13,608 nt of DNA from Candidatus Magasanikbacteria bacterium RIFCSPHIGHO2_02_FULL_50_9b (GTDB lineage Bacteria; Patescibacteriota; Patescibacteriia; Magasanikbacterales; 2-02-FULL-50-9b). Shown piece by piece: positions 7,601 through 13,608 of the stretch. Each line of letters starts with the position of its first letter. The first letter of the stretch is position 1. The notes under the pieces are model-generated. The model was not told where the DNA came from and ran no database searches. It saw only the letters and a list, made by a program, of their open reading frames with translations. Both the position numbers and the translations under genes were made by a program. The stretch is from contig MFQD01000043.1 of assembly GCA_001782975.1 (NCBI GenBank), positions 1-13,608 of the forward strand. Reading direction: 5' to 3'.

Positions 7601-8072
7601 CACCGGTGAAGCATTTGATCACAAAGCAACGGTTGGCTATAACTATGTGCTGAAACTGAACCATATGGTTGATGATAAAATTCATCAGCGCTCAATTGGT
7701 CCGTACTCACTCATCACCCAGCAGCCGCTTGGTGGTCGCGCGCAGTCTGGTGGTCAGCGTTTTGGTGAAATGGAAGTGTGGGCGCTCGAAGCATACGGCG
7801 CGGCGCACACGTTGCAGGAAATTTTGACGATCAAATCTGATGACGTTCCGGGTCGCAGCAAAGCGTATGAATCAATTATCAAAGGCGAGCAGATCACGAA
7901 AGTGAATGTGCCAGAATCATTCCACGTGTTGATTCGTGAATTAAAGGGCTTGGCGCTTGACGTTGAATTGTTGCATCGCGAAGACAATGGCACGATGCAG
8001 CCGCTGCCAGACAACACCAAGCCGCAACCAGATCAACCGCGGCCGAGCCACATTGAACATACCCACGAATAA
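4638..8072 (+). CDS. rpoB: DNA-directed RNA polymerase subunit beta
   Basis: This catalytic subunit of RNA polymerase has 1144 residues, shorter than E. coli (1342) and close to Gram-positive forms, so it lacks the large lineage inserts. The rifampicin-pocket segment SSQLSQFMDQ starts at residue 389; D397, H407 and S412 correspond to E. coli D516, H526 and S531 and are the sensitive-type residues. Also visible are RRLSALGPGGL (410-420), VRDVHPTHYGRICPI, DGYNFEDAI, KITPKGETEL, LLRAIFGEKA and KLAGRHGNKG with the active-site lysines K891 and K899 (E. coli K1065, K1073). The C-terminal QPLGGRAQSGGQRFGEMEVW clamp contact is present, followed by a Pro/His-rich tail. Unusual are I399 in MDQINPL and A443 in CPIATPEG, where Glu is usual. 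No SD is seen. rpoC follows after 11 bp, so the two are co-transcribed. Confidence 0.98.
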   Translation: MQFKRNRTIAPERVYFTNNKPAMELPPLTDLQTNSYKWFFDFGLRELFDEISPIRDFTGRDLELYFKEYYIDEPKFDEQTSRSKNITYEAPLRVKVDLVNKRTKESKEQEVYLGDLPLMTDNGTFIVNGIERVVVSQLIRSAGVFFTSEILRGRRYYGAKIIPNRGAWIEIETDLNNVLWCKVDRKRKASVSTLLRAFGYGDTEVIKSELADVNNHPTIDYVGATIGKDQAANEEEGLVEIYKRIRPGDLATPDNAKSLVHAMFFNFDRYDLGRVGRYKFNQRFAVTGERADIDRKDFRTLSKEDLLLIIREVIRLNVTQEEADDIDHLGNRRIRAVGELMQNRFRIGLARMERIVRDRMSTMDVVGLNPNKLINARPIIAAVREFFMSSQLSQFMDQINPLAELEHKRRLSALGPGGLSRDRAGFEVRDVHPTHYGRICPIATPEGPNIGLVGHLATFARVNEFGFIETPYRKVLKDAPNDGKAAVGEQAREALVDAKGKVIVSRHEEITKDAAKKLQETGWETIPVRPRVTLNIEYINAFQEEKTVTAAATMPIDEKGYFKEERGGVRKNGKASIEPVDTIDYVDVASNQIISVATSLIPFLEHDDATRALMGTNMQRQAVPCVKPDAPYVGTGFERRAAVDSGHVIVAPEDGEIVEADGAHIVMHGASGTRHAFRVNKYLLSNASTCINQRINVVPGQKVKKGFALADGPSTQGGELALGQNVLVAYMTWDGYNFEDAIILSDRVVKADRYTSIHINNYSIDIRETKLGPEVVTSDIPNVSEEKLKNLDAEGIVRIGAEVKSGDILVGKITPKGETELSAEEKLLRAIFGEKARDVRDTSMYLEHGEHGKVIDVKIFSEENGDKLQPGVIRQIQVSVADMRKIQPGDKLAGRHGNKGVISRVVPAEDMPFLEDGTPVDVILSPLGVISRMNLGQILENHLGLAANAEGIRIATPPLAGLSEEQIKELLSKHGFPTTGQVQLYDGRTGEAFDHKATVGYNYVLKLNHMVDDKIHQRSIGPYSLITQQPLGGRAQSGGQRFGEMEVWALEAYGAAHTLQEILTIKSDDVPGRSKAYESIIKGEQITKVNVPESFHVLIRELKGLALDVELLHREDNGTMQPLPDNTKPQPDQPRPSHIEHTHE

Positions 8073-8083
8073 CGCCAACCACT

Positions 8084-11000
8084 ATGATGCCACAACGAGA
8101 ATATTTAAGTGCTGCAGATTTCGATGCAATCCGATTGCGCATTGCATCTCCGGACATTATTCGATCATGGTCATACGGCGAAGTGTCTAAACCAGAAACC
8201 ATCAACTATCGCACACAAAAACCGGAAAAAGGCGGTTTGTTTGCTGAAGAAATTTTTGGTCCAACCAAAGATTGGGAATGTTACTGCGGAAAATACAAGA
8301 AAATTCGGTATCGCGGGTTGATTTGTGACAAGTGTGGCGTGGAAGTCACGCACTCACTGGTGCGTCGCGAGCGCATGGCACACATCGAACTGTCAACGCC
8401 AGTCGCACACATTTGGTTTTTGCGTTCCATTCCATCAAAGATCGGTACCGTGCTCGACATCTCGGTGCAGGCACTTGAAAAAGTGGTGTACTTCGCAAGT
8501 TTTGTCATCATTTCTGTTGACGCCGCGCTGAAAACAGAAACACAAGAACAGCTGCGCAATGAATACAAATCAAAACGCAAGCAACTTGAAAATGAATTAA
8601 AAATGGCGCCTGATGCAACGGTCGTCGAAGCAAAAATGGCGTCGCTTGAAGAAGATTTCACGCAAGCTGACAAGGAACTCAAAGAAATTACGCCACTGCG
8701 CGTTTTGTCAGAACAGCAATATCAGGAACTGTCCCTGCGCTATGGTCATTTATTTGACGCAGGCATTGGCGCAGAAGCCGTTCGTCATTTGCTCGCCACC
8801 ATGGATTTGAAGAAAACGATCGTTGTGCTGGAAAAAGAAATCGAAGATGCAACCGGCATGAAGCGCGACCGTCTGATTCGTCGTTCAAAAACTTTGAAAG
8901 CATTGCAACGCAACAACATCAATCCAGAATGGATGATCATGCGCAATGTGCCGGTCATTCCGCCGGATCTGCGTCCAATGGTTCCGCTTGATGGCGGTCG
9001 CTTCGCCACGTCTGATTTGAATGATTTATATCGCCGCGTGATTAACCGCAACAATCGTTTGAAGCGCTTGCTTGAATTGAATGCGCCAGAAGTGATCGTG
9101 CGCAATGAAAAGCGTATGTTGCAGGAAGCGGTTGACGCGCTCATCGACAACAACGCACGCCGCACCAAGTCTGCAACGGTGCAGGCAGGCCGCAAGCGCG
9201 AATTGCGTTCACTCGCCGATTTGTTGAAAGGAAAGCAAGGTCGGTTCCGCGCCAACTTGCTTGGTAAGCGCACCGATTACTCAGGTCGCTCCGTTATCGT
9301 TGTTGGTCCGAATTTGCGCATCAGTGAATGTGGGTTGCCAAAGCGCATGGCGCTTGAATTGTTCAAACCATTTATCATGGCGAAAGTGATTGCGCGCGGT
9401 CACGCACACAACATCCGTTCAGCAGCTCGGTTCATTGAACAAGAACATGACGAGGTGTGGGATATTTTGGAAGAAGTGTCGAGCGATACGCGCGTGCTGC
9501 TCAACCGTGCGCCGACGCTTCATCGTCTCGGTATTCAGGCGTTTAAGCCACGTTTGATTGAAGGTAAAGCAATTCAGTTGCATCCGCTCGTGTGTACCGC
9601 ATTCAACGCTGACTTTGATGGTGACCAAATGGCGGTGCACGTTCCGTTGACTGTTGGCGCGCGTCGTGAAGCGGAAGAATTGATGGCAAGTGAACTTGGT
9701 ATTATCAAACCAGCAACAGGCCAGCCAATTGCAACGCCAAAACAGGACATTGGTTTGGGTCTCTTCTACATGACCAACATGCGTGATGCGGAAAGTGGCA
9801 AGGTGCGCGCGTTTTATTCGCCGCAAGAAGCAACGCTCGCGTACAAAAATAAAATAATTAAGCTGCAAGAAAAAATTAAGGTGCGATTTCAGCCAAGCAG
9901 TCGGATGAAAATTGAGGAGCCAACACTTGTTGAAACCTGTATTGGTCGGGTCTTCTTCAATGACATTTTGGATGCGGATTTTCCGTGGTACAACGAAATC
10001 ATCACCGTGAAAAAATTGGGAGAAATTATTCGTTACTCACTTGAATTGAAAGGTGAAGTTGAAAGTGCAAACTTGCTTGATCGCGTGAAGGATCTTGGCT
10101 TCCGTTATGTGACGAAATCTGGTTTTTCACTTGGCATGGACGATTTTCCAAAGTTGCCGCACAAGCATGAGATGCTCGGCGAAGGTGACCGCCGCGTTGC
10201 AGAAATTGAAATGCAATATGCCGAAGGGTTGCTCACTCAAAATGAACGTCACTCAAAAATTATTGAAGTGTGGACTGAAATTAAGGATCGCATCGTTGCG
10301 AAAAATCGTGATGTGTTGAACAAGTTTGGCCCCGTGTTCTCCATGATTGAATCAGGTGCGCGTGGCTCGTGGGGTCAGTTGACGCAGGTGATCGGTATGA
10401 AAGGTCTCGTGTCATCGCCGTCAGGTGACATTATCGAATTGCCGGTGAAGGGCTCGTTCAAAGAAGGTTTCGATGTGCTTGAATTCTTTATTTCAAGTCA
10501 CGGTGTGCGCAAAGGTTTGTCTGATACAGCGCTTCGTACCGCGAACGCAGGATACCTCACCCGTCGGTTGGTTGATGTTGCACAAGATGTGGTGGTACTC
10601 GAACAGGATTGTGGCGATGAAGAAGGTGTGATCATCACGCGTGAAGAATCAGAATCAATTGGCGAAAAGGTGCATGAGCGCGTGCTTGGTCGCTACGCAA
10701 TTGACGACGTGAAAAATGGACGAAAAATCGTGACGCGTGCGGGCGAGATCATTGATGAAGAAGCGGCACGCACCATTGAAGCAGAAAAATTGGACGTTCT
10801 GCATGTACGCTCGGTGCTGAAATGCAAAATGCCAAAGGGTGTGTGTGTGAAATGCTATGGCTGGGACTTGGGTCATAACAAAGCCGTGCGCATGGGTCAA
10901 GCTGTTGGCATTATCGCCGCACAATCCATTGGTGAACCGGGAACGCAGCTGACCATGCGTACGTTTCATACTGGTGGTGTGGCAGGAACTGACATCACGA

Positions 11001-11989
11001 AGGGTTTGCCGCGTGTTGAAGAATTGTTTGAAGCGCGCGCGCCGAAGAAAAAAGCAATTGTCGCTGATGTGTCTGGTCAGGTTGAAATTGTATCTGCCGA
11101 TGGTCGCATCATTGAGTCACCAACAGGTCGCCGGATTTTTGAAGGCCGTCGCGGTCAAAAAATCGTGAAGTTGAAATTCGAGGGTGTTGACGAAGAGCGT
11201 TACCGTCTCGAAGAAGGCGACACCGCATACATTAAAGATGGCAAAAAGGTGAAGAAAGGCGCAAAGTTGATGACGCGCGCGAATGGCGAAGTTATTGAGG
11301 CAGTTCACGATGGAATTGCAAAAGTTGACGATGTGGCAGTGCGCGTTGTGTTCGAAGGCGGCAATGAAAAAGAGTACATCATTCCGATTGGGTACAAAAT
11401 TACAGTCAAAGATGGCGACTTGGTGACGCCAGGTGATTCGATGACCGAAGGCCACGTTGAACTGCAACAATTGCACGAACTCAAAGGTAAGGTGGCGGTA
11501 CAGACATATGTGCTCAAGGAAATTCAAGACATCTATTCGTCGCAGGGTCAGAAGTTGAATGACAAACACGTTGAAATAATTTTGCGCCAAATGTTTAGCC
11601 GCGTGTATGTGACTGAGGCCGGTGAAACTGAATTGATTCCGGGTGAGATTGTTGAGAAGGCGCAAGTTGCAGATGCAAATCGACGGATGAAAAAAGGAGA
11701 GAAGCACGCACGCGGACGCGAACTGTTTCTTGGTGTTTCGAAGGTATCACTCTCAACACAATCATTCTTGTCAGCCGCATCTTTTCAAGACACGGCGCGT
11801 GTTCTGATTAATGCCGCAATCACTGGCAAGACTGACTATCTCGAAGGATTGAAGGAAAATGTGATCATCGGTCGTTTGATTCCTGCTGGTACGGGGTATG
11901 ATGCTCGTATGCAAGAGGAGAGTGATGCTGCAGCAAGTGCCAAGCCTATCGTTTCCGTGGTCTTGGAGGCGGTCGCGGACGTACAATAA
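8084..11989 (+). CDS. rpoC: DNA-directed RNA polymerase subunit beta'
   Basis: This 1301-residue subunit holds the RNA polymerase active site. The N-terminal zinc site is C66, C68, C81, C84 (ECYCGKYK, GLICDKCGVEV). A charged, probable coiled-coil insert occupies about 146-204, where shorter homologues run on directly. LLGKRTDYSGRSVIVVGPNL and RVLLNRAPTLHRLGIQAF lead to the Mg-binding NADFDGD at 508-514 (D510, D512, D514). The trigger loop has GLSDTALRTANAGYLTRRLVD near 810-830. The second zinc site is C843, C914, C921, C924, and QSIGEPGTQLTMRTFHTGG follows. The C-terminal domain ends normally at about 1300, with no break. It starts ATGATG, 11 bp after the rpoB stop, and no SD is visible, so translation may be coupled to rpoB. 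An intrinsic terminator follows 17 bp after the stop. Confidence 0.98.
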   Translation: MMPQREYLSAADFDAIRLRIASPDIIRSWSYGEVSKPETINYRTQKPEKGGLFAEEIFGPTKDWECYCGKYKKIRYRGLICDKCGVEVTHSLVRRERMAHIELSTPVAHIWFLRSIPSKIGTVLDISVQALEKVVYFASFVIISVDAALKTETQEQLRNEYKSKRKQLENELKMAPDATVVEAKMASLEEDFTQADKELKEITPLRVLSEQQYQELSLRYGHLFDAGIGAEAVRHLLATMDLKKTIVVLEKEIEDATGMKRDRLIRRSKTLKALQRNNINPEWMIMRNVPVIPPDLRPMVPLDGGRFATSDLNDLYRRVINRNNRLKRLLELNAPEVIVRNEKRMLQEAVDALIDNNARRTKSATVQAGRKRELRSLADLLKGKQGRFRANLLGKRTDYSGRSVIVVGPNLRISECGLPKRMALELFKPFIMAKVIARGHAHNIRSAARFIEQEHDEVWDILEEVSSDTRVLLNRAPTLHRLGIQAFKPRLIEGKAIQLHPLVCTAFNADFDGDQMAVHVPLTVGARREAEELMASELGIIKPATGQPIATPKQDIGLGLFYMTNMRDAESGKVRAFYSPQEATLAYKNKIIKLQEKIKVRFQPSSRMKIEEPTLVETCIGRVFFNDILDADFPWYNEIITVKKLGEIIRYSLELKGEVESANLLDRVKDLGFRYVTKSGFSLGMDDFPKLPHKHEMLGEGDRRVAEIEMQYAEGLLTQNERHSKIIEVWTEIKDRIVAKNRDVLNKFGPVFSMIESGARGSWGQLTQVIGMKGLVSSPSGDIIELPVKGSFKEGFDVLEFFISSHGVRKGLSDTALRTANAGYLTRRLVDVAQDVVVLEQDCGDEEGVIITREESESIGEKVHERVLGRYAIDDVKNGRKIVTRAGEIIDEEAARTIEAEKLDVLHVRSVLKCKMPKGVCVKCYGWDLGHNKAVRMGQAVGIIAAQSIGEPGTQLTMRTFHTGGVAGTDITKGLPRVEELFEARAPKKKAIVADVSGQVEIVSADGRIIESPTGRRIFEGRRGQKIVKLKFEGVDEERYRLEEGDTAYIKDGKKVKKGAKLMTRANGEVIEAVHDGIAKVDDVAVRVVFEGGNEKEYIIPIGYKITVKDGDLVTPGDSMTEGHVELQQLHELKGKVAVQTYVLKEIQDIYSSQGQKLNDKHVEIILRQMFSRVYVTEAGETELIPGEIVEKAQVADANRRMKKGEKHARGRELFLGVSKVSLSTQSFLSAASFQDTARVLINAAITGKTDYLEGLKENVIIGRLIPAGTGYDARMQEESDAAASAKPIVSVVLEAVADVQ

Positions 11990-12006
11990 AATTTAGGTGC
12001 GTCAAA

Positions 12007-12037
12007 AAAAACAGCCCCAGTGAGCGGGGCTGTTTTT
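12007..12037. terminator. Bidirectional intrinsic terminator between rpoC and hicA
   Basis: A perfect 12-bp stem, AAAAACAGCCCC with GGGGCTGTTTTT, surrounds a 7-nt loop (agtgagc). T runs on both strands let it end both the rpoBC transcript and the convergent hicBA transcript, whose last stop codon is at 12042. Confidence 0.92.
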
Positions 12038-12041
12038 GGTA

Positions 12042-12272
12042 TTATAAGGCTGCAATAAATTCATCAAGCGAAATGCCTGACATTTTAAGTACACCGCGGA
12101 GCGTGCCCGGAGCAAGCGTCTTGTGATCCGGGACAATCGTTGTGTGTTTTAGTCCACCTATAAAACCAGACAGTTTTATATGACTCCCTTTTTGAGAGAT
12201 GAATACAAATTGGAATTTTTTGATAAGAATATGCGCAACGCGGCGTCCCCCTATCACCGGCAGTTTATGCAT
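12042..12272 (-). CDS. hicA: HicA family mRNA interferase toxin
   Basis: HicA toxins are small double-stranded-RNA-binding-fold ribonucleases that cleave mRNA and tmRNA and so stop translation. This one is 76 residues from the ATG at 12272 (MHKLPVIGG); an alternative ATG at 12281 adds three residues. It shows the family pattern: MHKLP at the N-terminus, the catalytic histidine H31 in SQKGSHIKL, TTIVPDHKTLAPGTLRGVLK in the middle, and GISLDEFI near the end. The length is typical. The start lies inside the end of hicB (8-bp overlap in another frame), so translation is probably coupled. The antitoxin precedes the toxin, the reverse of E. coli hicAB but common elsewhere. The gene looks intact; activity is inferred. 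Confidence 0.92.
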   Translation of the reverse strand: MHKLPVIGGRRVAHILIKKFQFVFISQKGSHIKLSGFIGGLKHTTIVPDHKTLAPGTLRGVLKMSGISLDEFIAAL

Positions 12273-12486
12273 ACTCAACATTCAATGGCTGGACAAATGA
12301 TTTTTGATTACGGAGTTTCTCCACCTTATTTTTTGGGAGATCTTCCAAATACAAACTCATCGCCTCACATAAATTTTTTTTTGCCGAAGCGACGGTCTTT
12401 CCTTGCGTCGTGACGCCGGTTTCAATGCATTCCGCGACATACCAACGACCCTCTTTTTTGATGACTGCAGTGAAATTGATTTTCAT
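12265..12486 (-). CDS. hicB: HicB family antitoxin, short form without DNA-binding domain
   Basis: HicB antitoxins bind HicA and block its active site; many also repress their own promoter. This one has 73 residues from the ATG at 12486 (MKINFTAVIKKEGRWYVAECIE). That is the degenerate RNase-H-like HicB fold, with the usual TQGKTVASAKKNLCEAMSLYLED helix. It ends soon after, so no ribbon-helix-helix or helix-turn-helix domain is present and direct autorepression is unlikely. The frame continues upstream to 12612, but those residues do not look like HicB and lie beyond the promoter. The promoter at 12493-12521 puts the mRNA 5' end on the A of this ATG, which fits the lack of any SD. The stop overlaps the hicA start. 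Confidence 0.9.
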   Translation of the reverse strand: MKINFTAVIKKEGRWYVAECIETGVTTQGKTVASAKKNLCEAMSLYLEDLPKNKVEKLRNQKSFVQPLNVEYA

Positions 12487-12492
12487 AGGTTG

Positions 12493-12521
12493 AGCATAGA
12501 ATAGAGCGGCTAATTTGTCAA
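12493..12521 (-). promoter_or_regulatory. Promoter of hicBA giving a leaderless mRNA
   Basis: On the minus strand TTGACA (12521-12516) and TATGCT (12498-12493) are separated by 17 bp. Six bases then remain before the ATG at 12486, so the normal start distance places +1 on the start codon itself. The match is strong at -35 and fair at -10. Confidence 0.65.
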
Positions 12522-12579
12522 ACAAAGGAGGGGTGCTTTTTTCGACGAACATCCAAAAAAAATGTATGATGCACAACAT

Positions 12580-13065
12580 ATGATCATTCTCGGTTTTGAT
12601 CCCGGCTACCATCGCGTTGGCTGGGGAGTGGCATCAGGCGGCACGCAAAAAATTGTGGCAGACGCATGGGGTTGCATTGAAACAGATCCGACGCAGGATT
12701 TGCCGGAGCGCCTTTTGCACATTTACCACGACGCACAAAAAATTTTAAAAAAACACCGGCCCGCAATTGTGGTGATCGAAAAATTATATTTTGCACAGAG
12801 CGTCACCACCGCGCTGAAAGTTGCGGAAGCGCGCGGCGTGTTGCTCCTTGCCACCGCAGAATTCAAAATTCCGGTATACGAAATTTCGCCAGCACAAGTG
12901 AAACAACAGTTAACTGGATTTGGCGCAGCGAAAAAATTTCAGATGCAGGAAATGGTGAAAATAATTTTTAAAATGAACGAAATTCCACGCCCCGATGACG
13001 CAGCCGACGCGCTCGCGCTTGCCTATTGCGGGTTTATTAAAATTGGTGCACACTACCGGCCATAA
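12580..13065 (+). CDS. ruvC: Crossover junction endodeoxyribonuclease RuvC
   Basis: RuvC is the dimeric nuclease that resolves Holliday junctions made in recombination and repair, normally together with the RuvAB motor. From ATG 12580 it has 161 residues, the normal size. The four acidic metal ligands are present: D7 in ILGFDPG, E67 in VVIEKLYF, and D140 with D143 in PRPDDAADALALA. SVTTALKVAEARGVLLLA and YEISPAQVKQQLTGFG are typical family segments. I chose 12580 because MIILGFDPG matches the usual N-terminus; ATG 12562 would add six residues. Neither start has a close SD; AAGGAGGGG lies more than 25 nt upstream. ruvA and ruvB are not adjacent in this window. The next gene starts 21 bp after the stop and is probably co-transcribed. 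Confidence 0.96.
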   Translation: MIILGFDPGYHRVGWGVASGGTQKIVADAWGCIETDPTQDLPERLLHIYHDAQKILKKHRPAIVVIEKLYFAQSVTTALKVAEARGVLLLATAEFKIPVYEISPAQVKQQLTGFGAAKKFQMQEMVKIIFKMNEIPRPDDAADALALAYCGFIKIGAHYRP

Positions 13066-13086
13066 CACGAGAGTCGAGGAGGAGAC

Positions 13087-13608
13087 ATGATTGAGCTACT
13101 CATTTTTGGCCAGCCAAATCAGATCGTTCAGCGATTAGTTCGACAACTTGCCGAATTGACGAGCGATCGAGAGCAGCGAGCATACCTGTTTTCTCGTGGC
13201 GCACACGAACTGCTTGATGATGACAAAACAATTCGAATCGAAACGGGAACGTGGGGGCGCAGCGTTTGCTTCGATATCGTTATGTGGTCAGACGGTCGTA
13301 ATCGAGGCGTTGCGGCAATGCGTTGTGGCGATGAATCACCTGAACCGTGGGTACGTGTCAGCACGGATCAGTTAGTTCCAGCAGTGGTGATGGAGCGAAT
13401 TCTGATCGCTGCAGGCTATCGTGATTTGAAGCGTGCGGACGCCTACATGCGTTTTGTATCAGCAAGTAACGAGGTTACCTCGTCTGGTGTGTATCGGGTG
13501 CACTACCCATGTTCTGGCCACGGTCGGTGGAAACACGATCGCTCGTATGAAGTACGGCTCGTCGTCGATGCCGAAACATCTCGGGTCTCGATTCTCGAAC
13601 TCGAAGTA
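13087..13608 (+). CDS. Unrecognised protein, 3' end cut by window edge
   Basis: I do not recognise this protein. The frame is open for 174 codons from ATG 13087 to the last base. It begins MIELLIFGQPNQIVQRLVRQ and looks cytosolic, with no signal peptide or membrane segment. It mixes helical charged stretches (RQLAELTSDREQRAYLFSRG) with strand-like ones (KTIRIETGTWGRSVCFDIVMW, YEVRLVVDAETSRVSILELE), suggesting an alpha/beta fold. Cys and His residues cluster in VHYPCSGHGRWKHD near residues 142-155, but no zinc motif is clear. AGGAGG lies 4-5 nt before the ATG, a strong SD that the ruvC, rpoB and ftsK starts lack. It is 21 bp downstream of ruvC and so probably shares its transcript. Codon use differs from its neighbours, with frequent CGA, CGT and CAG. 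Confidence 0.75.
   Translation, partial: MIELLIFGQPNQIVQRLVRQLAELTSDREQRAYLFSRGAHELLDDDKTIRIETGTWGRSVCFDIVMWSDGRNRGVAAMRCGDESPEPWVRVSTDQLVPAVVMERILIAAGYRDLKRADAYMRFVSASNEVTSSGVYRVHYPCSGHGRWKHDRSYEVRLVVDAETSRVSILELEV

Noticed and set aside
12476..12502. Possible ruvC promoter (TTGATT and TAGAAT, plus strand)
   Set aside because: The spacer is only 15 bp and the -35 is weak, so I could not support it over background.
12265..12612. 115-residue version of HicB starting at 12612
   Set aside because: The extra 42 residues do not resemble HicB, overlap the ruvC start and lie upstream of the predicted promoter. The MKINFTAV start at 12486 fits the family.
1..13608. CRISPR arrays, tRNA or rRNA genes, insertion sequences
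   Set aside because: No regularly spaced repeats, cloverleaf sequences, rRNA motifs, transposase motifs or terminal inverted repeats were seen on reading through.

Overview
The window looks like a piece of a Patescibacteria (CPR) genome, most likely Parcubacteria-like. This is inferred from the Thr/Ser-rich surface protein with repeated 'TST' motifs, the moderate GC content, the compact gene set, and the near absence of Shine-Dalgarno (SD) sites before the housekeeping genes. It is not proven. Recognisable genes are an FtsK/SpoIIIE DNA translocase, the two large RNA polymerase subunits (rpoB, rpoC), a hicBA toxin-antitoxin pair and ruvC.

Layout. Positions 1-2292 (minus) hold the N-terminal 764 codons of ftsK, whose 3' end lies outside the window. 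Positions about 2375-3109 (minus) are a self-contained, GC-rich transcription unit: a consensus promoter (TTGACA-17-TATTCT), a ~268-nt leader that can fold on a long-range stem, a 115-residue basic protein of unknown function, and an intrinsic terminator. Positions 3142-4339 (minus) carry a membrane-anchored protein with two fibronectin type III domains and its terminator. A divergent promoter at 4438-4466 then drives a leader with an attenuator-like hairpin, followed by rpoB (4638-8072) and rpoC (8084-11989), which end at a terminator at 12007-12037. That terminator is shared with the convergent hicB-hicA pair (minus, 12042-12486), whose promoter places the transcript start on the hicB start codon. 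On the plus strand ruvC (12580-13065) is followed after 21 bp by an unrecognised gene that runs off the window end.

The housekeeping genes (transcription, chromosome segregation, Holliday junction resolution) look intact and ordinary. The most unusual part is the 2.4-3.1 kb cassette. It has GC-rich third codon positions unlike its neighbours, a strong SD, a structured leader with two mutually exclusive foldings, small ORFs inside the leader, and an 11-nt sequence shared by the leader and the terminator. I could not assign it to a known RNA or protein family.
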